From: G965212025 sp965212025
Lineage (GTDB): Bacteria; Pseudomonadota; Gammaproteobacteria; Poriferisulfidales; Oxydemutatoraceae
Length of the DNA: 64,000 nt
Assembly: GCA_965212025.1 (NCBI GenBank)
Contig: OZ243039.1
Location: forward strand, 930,001 to 994,000
Direction of reading: 5' to 3'
Shown: piece after piece, positions 44,713 to 53,411 of the stretch
Position numbering within the stretch: position 1 is the stretch's first letter
Layout of the letters: each line of letters begins with the position of its first letter
Made by a program: the position numbers and the translations under genes
The notes under the pieces: generated by a model
Database searches by the model: none
What the model was told of the DNA's origin: nothing
Seen by the model: the letters and a program-made list of their open reading frames with translations, nothing else

Positions 44713-45630
44713 ATGGAACATTACGAAATAGTTTTCATGGTGCACCCGCAGCACAGCGACCGGGTGCCATCGTTGGTGGACAAGTACAAGTCCATTGTTC
44801 AAGACAGAAATGGTCATATACACCGGCTTGAGGACTGGGGTTTGCGTACCCTTGCCTACCCGATTCAGAAGTTGAAGAACGCGCATTACGTGCTTTTGAA
44901 CCTGGAATGTGATGCGGATTCTTTGGCGGAAATCAAAGAGGATTTCCGCTTTAACGAGATTCTTTTGCGGAACCTGATTCTCAGAAAAAGCGAGGCGATC
45001 ACGGATCCGTCTCCGGTGGCACTTTTGATGAAGCGAGGTGCAGAAAGGGCAGCTAAACAGGGTGGACAGTCGGCGCCTGAAGGCAAGACGGAAGGTGAAG
45101 CAGATCCCAAAGCAAAACCCAGGGCTGAGTCCAAAGCGAAACCCAGGGCTGAGTCCAAAGCGAAACCCGAGGCTGAGTCCAAAGCAAAATCCAGGGCTGA
45201 GTCCAAAGCGAAACCCGAGGCTGAGTCCAAAGCGAAACCCGAGGCTGAGTCCAAAGCAAAACCCAGGGCTGAGTCCAAAGCGAAACCCGAGGCTGAGTCC
45301 AAAGCAAAACCCAAGGCTGAGTCCAAAGCAAAACCCGAGGCAGATCCCAAAGCAAAACCCGAGGCTGAGTCCAAAGCGAAACCTGAGGCTGAGTCCAAAG
45401 CGAAACCTGAGGCTGAGTCCAAAGCGAAACCTGAGGCTGAGTCCAAAGCGAAACCCAAGGCTGATCATGAAGCTGCCCCTGAGGAGCCAACTTCTCAGGG
45501 AGAAAGTTCAGGAGCAGGCAATGAGGTGGCTGAAAAACCTTTGGACGACTCTGATGGCGGCGCTTCGGAAAGTGCCAATGGCGAAACCGATAGCCACGAG
45601 GGTGGTACTGATACCAAGGAGGGAGTTTAA
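44713..45630 (+). CDS. rpsF: Ribosomal protein bS6 with a long repetitive C-terminal tail
   Basis: 305 residues against the usual 95-135. Residues 1-100 are an ordinary bS6: EHYEIVFMVHPQHSDRVP, LEDWGLRTLAYPIQKLKNAHYVLLNL and RFNEILLRNLILR. bS6 binds 16S rRNA together with bS18, whose gene follows 2 bases later. From about residue 130 the protein carries 15 octapeptides of the form AESKAKPE (variants with R, K, DP), then an acidic Glu/Ser/Gly tail (~55 residues). There is no frameshift; rpsR has its own AAGGAGGG. The tail is highly charged, presumably disordered and surface exposed. Confidence 0.95.
   Translation: MEHYEIVFMVHPQHSDRVPSLVDKYKSIVQDRNGHIHRLEDWGLRTLAYPIQKLKNAHYVLLNLECDADSLAEIKEDFRFNEILLRNLILRKSEAITDPSPVALLMKRGAERAAKQGGQSAPEGKTEGEADPKAKPRAESKAKPRAESKAKPEAESKAKSRAESKAKPEAESKAKPEAESKAKPRAESKAKPEAESKAKPKAESKAKPEADPKAKPEAESKAKPEAESKAKPEAESKAKPEAESKAKPKADHEAAPEEPTSQGESSGAGNEVAEKPLDDSDGGASESANGETDSHEGGTDTKEGV
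45100..45459 (+). repeat. 15 tandem 24-bp repeats inside rpsF
   Basis: Exactly 15 units of 24 bp, consensus GCTGAGTCCAAAGCRAAACC plus CRRG, encode A-E-S-K-A-K-P-(E/R/K). Two units read ADPKAKP. Variants are spread in blocks, indicating repeated unequal exchange. The unit length keeps frame. Confidence 0.95.
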
Positions 45631-45632
45631 GA

Positions 45633-45902
45633 ATGACTGACCAGGAACGGCGCTCAAGGCCGTCACAATGGAACGCCAAAAAAATTGCCGAGATTGATTA
45701 CAAGGATGTTGATTTCTTGAGCAAGTTCACGGCCTCAACCGGGAAAATTCTGCCGCGCCAAATTACGGGTGTTGGAGCCCGCTACCAGCGCCGTGTGGCA
45801 CATGCCATCAAACTGGCTCGTTTCCTGTCTTTGCTTCCTTATACGGAAAATCACCGTCCTTTCACCGAACCTCCCGCTACGCATGATCGCAGGTTTTCGT
45901 AG
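45633..45902 (+). CDS. rpsR: Ribosomal protein bS18
   Basis: 89 residues with the bS18 core IDYKDVDFLSKFTASTGKIL, PRQITGVGARYQRRVAHAIK and LARFLSLLPYT. It pairs with bS6 on the platform of the small subunit. The C-terminus extends about 12 residues past the usual end. A strong Shine-Dalgarno precedes the start. Confidence 0.95.
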   Translation: MTDQERRSRPSQWNAKKIAEIDYKDVDFLSKFTASTGKILPRQITGVGARYQRRVAHAIKLARFLSLLPYTENHRPFTEPPATHDRRFS

Positions 45903-45951
45903 CCCAAAACCCGCCGGTCATTTTCTGCACAGCTTCATCGCCCGTACTTAA

Positions 45952-46883
45952 GTGAAACCACTCGCAGCGGTTGCTGTTTCCAGTGTGGGTGGGGCAACTA
46001 CGCTGGTGGTGGTGTTCGGTCTGCTTTCCTTCGTTTTTCCGCCTTTGGGGTTGGTGGCCGGGGGTCTGCTTTCGCTGGTGGTTCTGAGCCATGGATTGCA
46101 GCGGGCGTTCACCGTCATGGCCATTTCGGCTTCTGCCTTGCTGCTGGTCGCGTACTTGTTGCCGTCTCAGGCGGACACAGATGAAATTTCCTGGTTGGGG
46201 ATGATGTTCTTGCTGGGAATACAGTGGCTGCCTTTGGTGTTCGCTTCCGAGTTGATGCGGCGGTCCAATTCTTTGTCTTTCGCAGGTCAGGCGCTAGCGG
46301 CCTTGGGTCTGCTCATGGTGTTGCTGGTTTCCTGGTTTGTCCCGGAGCGCGCCGCGCTTTGGGGAGAACTGATTGATGATAGTGCTGGTGAATTGCTGCA
46401 GGAATTGTTTGCTGCCGACCCGCAAATACGTGATGTCTACGAGCTGGTTCTGCAACAGATGACCGGTATTGCGTTTTTTACTTTGGCGACGCTGATCTGG
46501 ATTCCGGCGTTGATGGTTGGCAGGTGGTGGCAGAGCCAGTTATTTTCGCCAGGCAGTTTCAGTGGCGAATACGCGCATTTCAGGATGGGGAAAGTGGCTT
46601 CCATTCTGTTGATGGCTTTGCTGCTGCTTTCGGTTTTGGACGATAACCTGCTGGTTAACGAATTGCTGCTGGTGCTGATACCATTTTTAATCTTTCAGTT
46701 TGCGGCCGCACTTTATTATTTGGCAAAAAGCAGATTGCAGGTCAGCCGATGGCAGGTTTTTTTTTGCACTGCATTTTTTTTCTGGCGCTACTCGTAGCTC
46801 CGCTCCTGTTTGCGTTTGTGTTCAGTTTTCTAGGTGCCATTGATGGCTTGTTCAGTAAGCGCGCCAGGCTGAACAAGCAATAA
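45952..46883 (+). pseudogene. DUF2232-type membrane protein, frameshift in a poly-T tract
   Basis: The open frame from GTG 45952 runs 281 codons with about eight hydrophobic helices and stops at 46797. Position between rpsR and rplI and the topology match the DUF2232 membrane protein found there in many gammaproteobacteria. After VSRWQVFF the frame goes off at a run of nine T (46757-46765). One more T would give FFLHCIFFLALLVAPLLFA and continue to the stop at 46883 (LFSKRARLNKQ), restoring a last helix. It could be a real pseudogene, a sequencing error, or rescued by slippage on the U-run. The function is unknown. Confidence 0.7.
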
Positions 46884-46916
46884 AGCTTGTATTCAGGAAT
46901 TTTTTAAGGGGGAAAT

Positions 46917-47372
46917 ATGAAATTGGTGTTACTGTCCGATGTTGAGAGTCTTGGCAAAATCGGTGATGTTGTCGACGTGAAAATGGGCTACGCGCGCAAT
47001 TACCTGGTTCCGTATGGGAAGGCGTTGCATGCGACGGAAGAAAACCTGGCGTCAGTCCAGATCAAATTGGACGAGTTGGCGTGTGAAGCCGCCGAGGAGC
47101 TGGGGGTCGCCAGGCTTCGTCAGAAAAAACTCGACGGTTTGGCGATTGCGGTCAGCGTTCGAACCACCGAGGAAGGCAAGATGTTCGGCTCCGTGGGCAG
47201 CTCGGATATCGTTGCAGCCATACAGGAATCCTCTGGTCTGGATGTGCCAAGGAGTGAAGTGCAGCTTCCCGAAGGACCCATACGGGAGCTGGGTGATCAT
47301 GAAATCACGGTCGCCCTCTATCCCGAAGTCACTGCGCTCGTGAAGCTAAGCCTGGTAAAACAGGAAGACTGA
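46917..47372 (+). CDS. rplI: Ribosomal protein bL9
   Basis: 151 residues. The N-terminal rRNA-binding domain is MKLVLLSDVESLGKIGDVVD then VKMGYARNYLVPYGKAL; a long connecting helix follows, and the C-terminal domain carries GKMFGSVGSSDIVAAIQE and RELGDHEITVALYPEV. It binds domain V of 23S rRNA near L1. GGGGGAAAT precedes the ATG. It lies 4 bases before dnaB. Confidence 0.96.
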   Translation: MKLVLLSDVESLGKIGDVVDVKMGYARNYLVPYGKALHATEENLASVQIKLDELACEAAEELGVARLRQKKLDGLAIAVSVRTTEEGKMFGSVGSSDIVAAIQESSGLDVPRSEVQLPEGPIRELGDHEITVALYPEVTALVKLSLVKQED

Positions 47373-47376
47373 GGCC

Positions 47377-48828
47377 ATGGCGGCGATTCCTCTACTTGAA
47401 GAATTGGAATCGCCGGTACTGGAAGACATCCGGCGTCCGCCGCACTCCTTGGTGGCGGAACAAGCTGTGCTCGGCGGGCTGATGCTGGACAACGATGGCT
47501 GGGACAAGGTTGCGGATCTGATAAGCGAGGCTGATTTTTTCGTCAAAGAGCATCGCCACCTGTTTTCGGTCATCAACGCGTTGGTGCAAAAGGACACGCC
47601 GTTCGACGCAGTCACCATTTCGGAACGGATCTCCTCCAGTAAAGATGGCGCCCGTGCCGGAAAAGCCGGAGCGCTGGCCTACTTGGCGAAAATCGCCAGC
47701 GAAACCCCCAGTGCCGCAAATATTCGTGCATACGCGGAGATCGTGCGGCAAAAATCCATTCGTCGTGCATTGATCGCGGCGGCCAACCAGATGATAGAAA
47801 GCTCCTATTCCGAGCAGAGTGAAGACAGCCGCATGCTGCTGGATAAGGCGGAAAAAGTGGTTTTTGAAATTGCGGACCAAGACAGCAACCGGGCAGGCGG
47901 TTTTGTTCCCATCAGCACATTAAGCACGACCGTCTTCGATGAGATTGACGCCTTGGGAGACTCTGGCTCTGACTTGACCGGGCTGAGCACAGGGTTCAAG
48001 GAATTAGACGAAAAAACTTCGGGACTGCAGAAAGGAGATTTGATCATCGTGGCCGGCCGCCCCGGAATGGGGAAAACCAGCTTCGCATTGAACATTGTCG
48101 AACAGGTGGCGATGAAGCGAAAAGATTGCCCGGTCGCGGTTTTCAGTATGGAAATGTCAGGCAGGCAGCTGGCGATGCGTTTTTATTCTTCGCTGGCAAG
48201 AATAAAACTGACTTCCTTACGCTCGGGAAGGCTTGAAAGTTATGAATGGCCGCGGATGACGTCAGCGATGAAAATGATGCAGGGCAGCCGGATACACATT
48301 GATGACAGCGGCACTTTGTCACCGGTTGAAATCCGTGCCCGGGCGCGGCGTTTGAAACGTGAGCAAGGTTCCCTGGGGTTGGTCGTCGTCGATTATTTGC
48401 AACTCATGCAGTCGTCTGTCAAGGCGGAAAACCGCACTATGGAAATCACGCACATTTCGCGATCCCTGAAAGCCATGGCCAGAGAGCTGGACGTTCCCGT
48501 GGTCGTGCTTTCCCAGTTAAATCGCAATGTCGAGCAACGTACAGATCACCGCCCGGTGCTGTCGGATTTACGGGATTCAGGAGCGATCGAGCAGGACGCT
48601 GACTTGATTCTCTTTCTGTACCGAAAAAAAGAAAATTCAGATGAGGACATTGAGCGGGACACTTCTTCCTACCGGGTGGAAATGGAAGCTGCAAAGCAAC
48701 GTAACGGCCCGACCTTTACGACCAGCCTGACTTTCCTGGGCACGTTCACGCACTTCAAAGACTACATCAGCGATGAAATCGCGGACGGCGAGATTTACTC
48801 GGATGGTGGTGACCATGATTACTTTTAG
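47377..48828 (+). CDS. dnaB: Replicative DNA helicase DnaB
   Basis: 483 residues. The N-terminal collar domain (PHSLVAEQAVLGGLMLDNDG) is followed by a linker and the RecA-like motor with Walker A GRPGMGKTSFALNI, Walker B VVVDYLQLM, DnaB-type NRNVEQRTDHRPVLSDLRDS, and the arginine finger region. It unwinds the replication fork 5' to 3' as a hexameric ring. The C-terminus is normal. It is the last gene of the rpsF-rpsR-rplI-dnaB cluster. Confidence 0.96.
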   Translation: MAAIPLLEELESPVLEDIRRPPHSLVAEQAVLGGLMLDNDGWDKVADLISEADFFVKEHRHLFSVINALVQKDTPFDAVTISERISSSKDGARAGKAGALAYLAKIASETPSAANIRAYAEIVRQKSIRRALIAAANQMIESSYSEQSEDSRMLLDKAEKVVFEIADQDSNRAGGFVPISTLSTTVFDEIDALGDSGSDLTGLSTGFKELDEKTSGLQKGDLIIVAGRPGMGKTSFALNIVEQVAMKRKDCPVAVFSMEMSGRQLAMRFYSSLARIKLTSLRSGRLESYEWPRMTSAMKMMQGSRIHIDDSGTLSPVEIRARARRLKREQGSLGLVVVDYLQLMQSSVKAENRTMEITHISRSLKAMARELDVPVVVLSQLNRNVEQRTDHRPVLSDLRDSGAIEQDADLILFLYRKKENSDEDIERDTSSYRVEMEAAKQRNGPTFTTSLTFLGTFTHFKDYISDEIADGEIYSDGGDHDYF

Positions 48829-48956
48829 CTCGCTTCATCTGCGAGTCCGGAGTGCCGGCAGCGGATGACGCGGTTCTGAGCGATTCCCCGGTTGCGGGCA
48901 TTGTGGAAACGGGATGGTTTTCTGCGTAACGGGAATGGTGAGACGGGGACGGGACG

Positions 48957-49881
48957 GTGAGTCAGTGGGAGTGAATAGACATTTGGCAGTGGGCGCTCTG
49001 GAAAGTTGGCGAAACACTCGCCTGAAGCGCCGACTGACCGTCTGGTGTCTGGGGGCGGCTTTGCTGCTCGTATTGATCCTGGCTTCTACCCCAGGCGCCG
49101 TGCCGCTGCCATTTGCCGAATTGTTTCATGCGCTCGTCGGGGATGGCGATTTTCAGGATGGGGAAGGTGTGCTCGCCACGGTGAGTCAGTGGGAGTGAAT
49201 AGACATTTGGCAGTGGGCGCTCTGGAAAGTTGGCGAAACACTCGCCTGAAGCGCCGACTGACCGTCTGGTGTCTGGGGGCGGCTTTGCTGCTCGTATTGA
49301 TCCTGGCTTCTACCCTAGGCGCCGTGCCGCTGCCATTTGCCGAATTGTTTCATGCGCTCGTCGGGGATGGCGATCTTCAGGATGGGGAAGGTGTGCTCGG
49401 GACGGGACGGTGAGTCGGTGGGAGTGAATAGACATTTGGCAGTGGGCGCTCTGGAAAGTTGGCGAAACACTCGCCTGAAGCGCCGACTGACCGTCTGGTG
49501 TCTGGGGGCGGCTTTGCTGCTCGTATTGATCCTGGCTTCTACCCCAGGCGCCGTGCCGCTGCCATTTGCCGAATTGTTTCATGCGCTCGTCGGGGATGGC
49601 GATTTTCAGGACGGGGAAGGCGTGCTCGGGACGGGACGGTGAGTCAGTGGGAGTGAATAGACATTTGGCAGTGGGCGCTCTGGAAAGTTGGCGAAACACT
49701 CGCCTGAAGCGCCGACTGACCGTCTGGTGTCTGGGGGCGGCTTTGCTGCTCGTATTGATCCTGGCTTCTACCGTAGGCGCCGTGTCGCTGTCATTTGCCG
49801 AATTGTTTCATGCGCTCGTCGGGGATGGCGATTTTCAGGACGGGGAAGGCGTGCTCGGGACGGGACGGTGAGTCGGTGGGA
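48957..49881 (+). repeat. Four tandem copies of the permease gene 5' end (224-229 bp)
   Basis: GTG starts of the copies lie at 48971, 49195, 49424 and 49653, with the full gene at 49882 (spacings 224, 229, 229, 229). Each copy encodes VNRHLAVGALESWRNTRLKR, one membrane helix (LGAALLLVLILAST) and a short periplasmic stretch, then stops after 72-75 codons. The first stop overlaps the second start (GTGA), and the later stops lie ~10 bases before the next GTG. All four mini-frames are intact and almost identical. They could be translated as small membrane peptides or be inert duplication products. Confidence 0.9.
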
Positions 49882-50961
49882 GTGAATAGACATTTGGCAG
49901 TGGGCGCTCTGGAAAGTTGGCGAAACACTCGCCTGAAGCGCCGACTGACCGTCTGGTGTCTGGGGGCGGCTTTGCTGCTCGTATTGATCCTGGCTTCTAC
50001 CCTAGGCGCCGTGCCGCTGCCATTTGCCGAATTGTTTCATGCGCTCGTCGGGGATGGCGATTTTCAGGACGGGGAAGGCGTGCTCGCCACTTATTCGTCT
50101 ATTTGGTTCTCGTTGCGTCTGCCGCGCCTGCTGCTCGCAGCGGTGATCGGGATGGTGCTGGCGGGCAGTGGCGTGGTCATGCAAAGCCTGTTTCAGAATC
50201 CGCTCGGTGATCCGGCGTTGTTGGGGGTGTCAGGAGGTGCCGCGATGGGCACGGTTCTTGTTTTGGCATTGGGCTGGCATCAGGGTGGCGGTCTTTCATT
50301 TATGGTTTTGCCTTTTGCCGCCTTTATTGGGGGTCTGCTTGCCGTCCTTCTTGTCTACATGGTCGCGCGTCGTGTCGGCCGTACAGATATGGCGTCCTTG
50401 CTTTTGGGTGGTGTGGCGCTGAATGCGTTAACGGCGGCGGTAACCGGGGTGTTCATAGTTCGCTCCACTGACCCGGAATTGCGCGGATTCATGTTTTGGA
50501 TGTTGGGCGGTCTGGACGACGCTGATTGGTTCCGGCTTGGCGTGGTGTCGCTTTTTGCCTTTCCGGCGCTCGCGGTGATTTTGGCGGCGGGCAAGGAGCT
50601 GGACGCCTTTGCCTTGGGAGAGCGCAACGCCTTCTGGCTGGGGTTGGCAGTTGAACGCTGGCACTTGGCGCTGGTCATCGCCGTTTCCGCTGCTGTCGGG
50701 ATCAGCGTGGCATTTTGCGGAATCATCGGCTTTGTCGGTTTGCTGGCGCCGCACTTGGTGCGTGCCTTAATCGGGGCAAGTCATACGACCTTGTTGCCGG
50801 GGGCGTTGTTTCTGGGAGCCATCATTCTGGTTTTGGCGGATCTGGTTGCGCGCACCGCATTTTTGCCTGGAGAGGCACCGGTCGGTGTGATGACTGCTTT
50901 CCTGGGGGTTCCGTTTTTTCTGTTCCTGTTGCTTGCCAATCGGCAACGCGATTTCGCTTGA
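49882..50961 (+). CDS. FecCD/BtuC-type ABC transporter permease
   Basis: 359 residues with about ten membrane helices. Family motifs are RLPRLLLAAVIGMVLAGSG, MQSLFQNPLGDPALLGVSGG, GGVALNALTAAVTGV, FWMLGGLDDADW, the cytoplasmic coupling region, and FCGIIGFVGLLAPHLVRALI with the G-LAPH signature. The family imports heme, Fe-siderophores or vitamin B12. The GTG start (VNRHLA) was chosen by the repeated context. The ATPase follows with a 4-base overlap. No binding protein or TonB receptor is in the window, so the substrate is open; the ATPase points to heme. Confidence 0.9.
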   Translation: MNRHLAVGALESWRNTRLKRRLTVWCLGAALLLVLILASTLGAVPLPFAELFHALVGDGDFQDGEGVLATYSSIWFSLRLPRLLLAAVIGMVLAGSGVVMQSLFQNPLGDPALLGVSGGAAMGTVLVLALGWHQGGGLSFMVLPFAAFIGGLLAVLLVYMVARRVGRTDMASLLLGGVALNALTAAVTGVFIVRSTDPELRGFMFWMLGGLDDADWFRLGVVSLFAFPALAVILAAGKELDAFALGERNAFWLGLAVERWHLALVIAVSAAVGISVAFCGIIGFVGLLAPHLVRALIGASHTTLLPGALFLGAIILVLADLVARTAFLPGEAPVGVMTAFLGVPFFLFLLLANRQRDFA

Positions 50962-51752
50962 GCCTGGTTGCCGACTCGCTGAGTTACGGTGTCAGTGGGA
51001 AAACACTGATACGCGATTTCAGTATGGTTTTTCGTCGCGGGGAAATGGTCGCGGTGGTGGGGAACAATGGTTCGGGCAAATCCACGCTGCTGTCTTTGCT
51101 GGCTGGGTGCCCGCTACCGGACACGGGTTCGATTCGCCTGGATGATCTGGAACTCAGCGCTTGGAAGGTCGCAGCTCTTGCGCGCCGCCGGGTCATGTTG
51201 CCGCAGGCCTTTGCCTTGAATTTTCCTTACTGCGTGGCTGACGTGGTAAAAATGGGGGGCGTTTCAGGCGTTTTGCAACGGCGGGAAGACCAGGTTTTGT
51301 GCGAGGTCATGCACTGGTTTGACATTGGCCACTTGGCGAATGCGCGGTGGGACACGCTCTCCGGCGGTGAGCGGCAACGGACTCATCTTGCCCGGGCGGT
51401 GCTACAGGTCTTGACGGGAGACGCAGACGAATTTCGTTATTTATTGCTCGACGAACCAACGGCGTCTCTTGATCTCAAGTATGGCCATCGCCTGATGGAA
51501 GTGCTGGAAAAATTGTTGGAAGCAGGGGTGTGTGTGGTCTTGGTCAGCCATGACTTGGCACTGTTGCTGAACCGTGTGGATCTTGTCGTCATGCTGGAGT
51601 CCGGAAAGGTGTATTTTCAGGGTCCGCCGAACGTCGCGCTTAATCCTGAAAAGATCGGTGCCGTTTTTGGGGTGGGTGCCACTTTGCTTCGTGAATCGGC
51701 GAGTGGGCAGGTGGCGTTGCTCACGGAGCCTCTATGCGGGAACCGTGCGTGA
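50958..51752 (+). CDS. ABC transporter ATP-binding protein, HmuV-like
   Basis: 264 residues from TTG 50958 (overlapping the permease stop, TTGA). Walker A is VVGNNGSGKSTLL, the Q-loop is in MLPQAFALNFP, the ABC signature LSGGERQRTHLARAVLQ, Walker B YLLLDEPTASLDL, and the H-loop LVSHDLALLL. The combination with RYLLLDEPTASLD and QVLTGD is typical of heme importers (HmuV). It energises the adjacent permease. An open frame extends upstream but only within the permease gene in another frame. Confidence 0.88.
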   Translation: MSLVADSLSYGVSGKTLIRDFSMVFRRGEMVAVVGNNGSGKSTLLSLLAGCPLPDTGSIRLDDLELSAWKVAALARRRVMLPQAFALNFPYCVADVVKMGGVSGVLQRREDQVLCEVMHWFDIGHLANARWDTLSGGERQRTHLARAVLQVLTGDADEFRYLLLDEPTASLDLKYGHRLMEVLEKLLEAGVCVVLVSHDLALLLNRVDLVVMLESGKVYFQGPPNVALNPEKIGAVFGVGATLLRESASGQVALLTEPLCGNRA

Positions 51753-51901
51753 TAGCATAGACGGCGACCGTTTGTTCCGGTGTGAAGCCTTTCAGTCAGA
51801 GCAACGTGTCCTGATTGGGATGGTGCGTGAAAGTGCGCTTCGGGTCTTTGGTTCTGAACCCGCATGGTGCCGGTTTCTACTCACTGTAAAAAGCAGAATT
51901 T

Positions 51902-52903
51902 ATGGCTAATTTGAAAAAATCATTAAGCGCCACCTTAAGTAAAATAGAACAGGATTTTGGCAAAGGGGCGGTGATCCGTTTGGGCAGCACAGAAACCATG
52001 CGCGTTCCTGTGATTTCCACGGGCTCACTGTCTTTGGATGCCGCACTCGGCATTGGTGGGTTGCCTGTCAAACGCGTGGTGGAAATTTACGGACCGGAGT
52101 CTTCGGGGAAAACCACTCTGGCTTTGCACGTGATTGCGGAGTGCCAGAAACAGGGAGGCGTCGCTGCCTTTGTAGATGCCGAGCACGCCATGGATCCCAT
52201 CTACGCAGAAAAGTTGGGGGTGAACGTGGCGGAATTGCTGGTTTCACAACCTGATAACGGGGAACAGGCTCTGGGGATTACCGACATATTGGTGGCTTCC
52301 GGAGAGGTGCAGGTAGTGGTTCTGGATTCGGTGGCAGCCTTGACTCCACGCGCGGAAATAGAAGGGGAAATGGGTGACAGCCACATGGGCTTGCACGCCC
52401 GCCTGATGTCTCAGGCTCTGAGAAAACTGACTGCCAGCATCCAGCGTGGCAATGCTCTGGTGGTTTTCATCAACCAGATCCGCATGAAAATCGGGGTCGT
52501 GTTCGGTAATCCGGAAACCACAACCGGCGGCAACGCCCTGAAGTTCTTTTCTTCGATGCGGCTGGAAATCCGGCGTCAGTCCACGATCAAGGATGGGGAC
52601 AAAGTCCTTGGCAACGAAGTGAAGGTCAAGGTGGTCAAAAACAAGCTTGCTCCACCGTTTCGCGTCGCGCATTTTGAAATCCGCTACGGCGAAGGCATCA
52701 ATCGGGTGACAGAGCTGATCACCTTAGGGGTCGAAAATGATCTGTTGGAGAAATCCGGTTCCTGGTATTCCTACCAGGGTCAGAGGATAGGACAGGGGAA
52801 GGAAAATGCGCGTGAGTGGCTGAAAAGCCATCCTGAAGCCAGACAAGCACTGCGAGCGGCATTACGCGAAAAATTGTTGCCTCCTTCGAACGCGTCTAAG
52901 TAA
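51902..52903 (+). CDS. recA: Recombinase RecA
   Basis: 333 residues. Walker A GPESSGKTTLAL, the MAW motif in AEHAMDPIYAEKLGV, VVLDSVAALTPRAEIEGE, loop L1 GDSHMGLHARLMSQAL, and loop L2 FGNPETTTGGNALKFF are all intact. It forms filaments on single-stranded DNA, drives strand exchange and triggers LexA cleavage. The C-terminal tail is short and basic and lacks the usual acidic end (it closes with LLPPSNASK). No LexA box of the CTG-N10-CAG type was found in the 150 bases upstream. Confidence 0.97.
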   Translation: MANLKKSLSATLSKIEQDFGKGAVIRLGSTETMRVPVISTGSLSLDAALGIGGLPVKRVVEIYGPESSGKTTLALHVIAECQKQGGVAAFVDAEHAMDPIYAEKLGVNVAELLVSQPDNGEQALGITDILVASGEVQVVVLDSVAALTPRAEIEGEMGDSHMGLHARLMSQALRKLTASIQRGNALVVFINQIRMKIGVVFGNPETTTGGNALKFFSSMRLEIRRQSTIKDGDKVLGNEVKVKVVKNKLAPPFRVAHFEIRYGEGINRVTELITLGVENDLLEKSGSWYSYQGQRIGQGKENAREWLKSHPEARQALRAALREKLLPPSNASK

Positions 52904-52944
52904 GGCGCGGTCGGTGGAAGCAGCTACTGCTCCCGGTTCAGATT

Positions 52945-53400
52945 GTGCAAAAGCAAGGCAACAGAGTCCCGGTTTATGAAAAAGCACTCGTTTTGCTTGG
53001 CCGGCGTGAACACGCGCGATCCGAGTTGTGTGGCAAGCTGCTGCACCGGCACTATTCCAAAGCGGAGATAGACAAGACCCTGGATTCTCTGGAAGCGGAG
53101 AATCTGCTTTCCGATCACCGCTTTTGCGAAATGTACATCCTGTCCAGAAACCAGAGAGGCTATGGCCCCTTGCGAATCTCGCGTGAACTGTGCGCGAAGC
53201 AGGTGGCGAAAGACATTGTGTCGGCGGCGATCGCGGGTTGCGAATGTGACTGGGAGGCCAGTGCCCGACGATGTTTTGCAAAACGCTATGGCGAAGGGTG
53301 CATGCGCGCCGGAGAACCACCTGCGAAGCAACAGCACTATCTTTTTCAGCGTGGCTTTCCGGGCGAGGTCATAGCGCGCGTCCTGGCGGACGAGGTGTGA
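52945..53400 (+). CDS. recX: RecA regulator RecX
   Basis: 151 residues with three-helix RecX repeats: YEKALVLLGRREHARSELCG, DKTLDSLEAENLLSDHRFCE and YGPLRISRELCAKQVA. RecX binds RecA filaments and limits their activity. The GTG start lies 41 bases after recA; the stop is followed within 12 bases by the alaS start. Short but typical. Confidence 0.88.
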   Translation: MQKQGNRVPVYEKALVLLGRREHARSELCGKLLHRHYSKAEIDKTLDSLEAENLLSDHRFCEMYILSRNQRGYGPLRISRELCAKQVAKDIVSAAIAGCECDWEASARRCFAKRYGEGCMRAGEPPAKQQHYLFQRGFPGEVIARVLADEV

Positions 53401-53411
53401 ACAAGCAGGCC

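Noticed and set aside
44886..45458. Open frames in the other frames and on the other strand of the rpsF repeat
   Set aside because: They are repeats of the same 24-mer read out of frame (for example GFALDSAS or LSPKRNPR runs) and overlap the certain rpsF frame.
51753..51901. LexA box upstream of recA
   Set aside because: ACTGTAAAAAGCAG near 51887 looks similar but the half-site spacing is 7 rather than 10 bases, so it does not fit CTG-N10-CAG.
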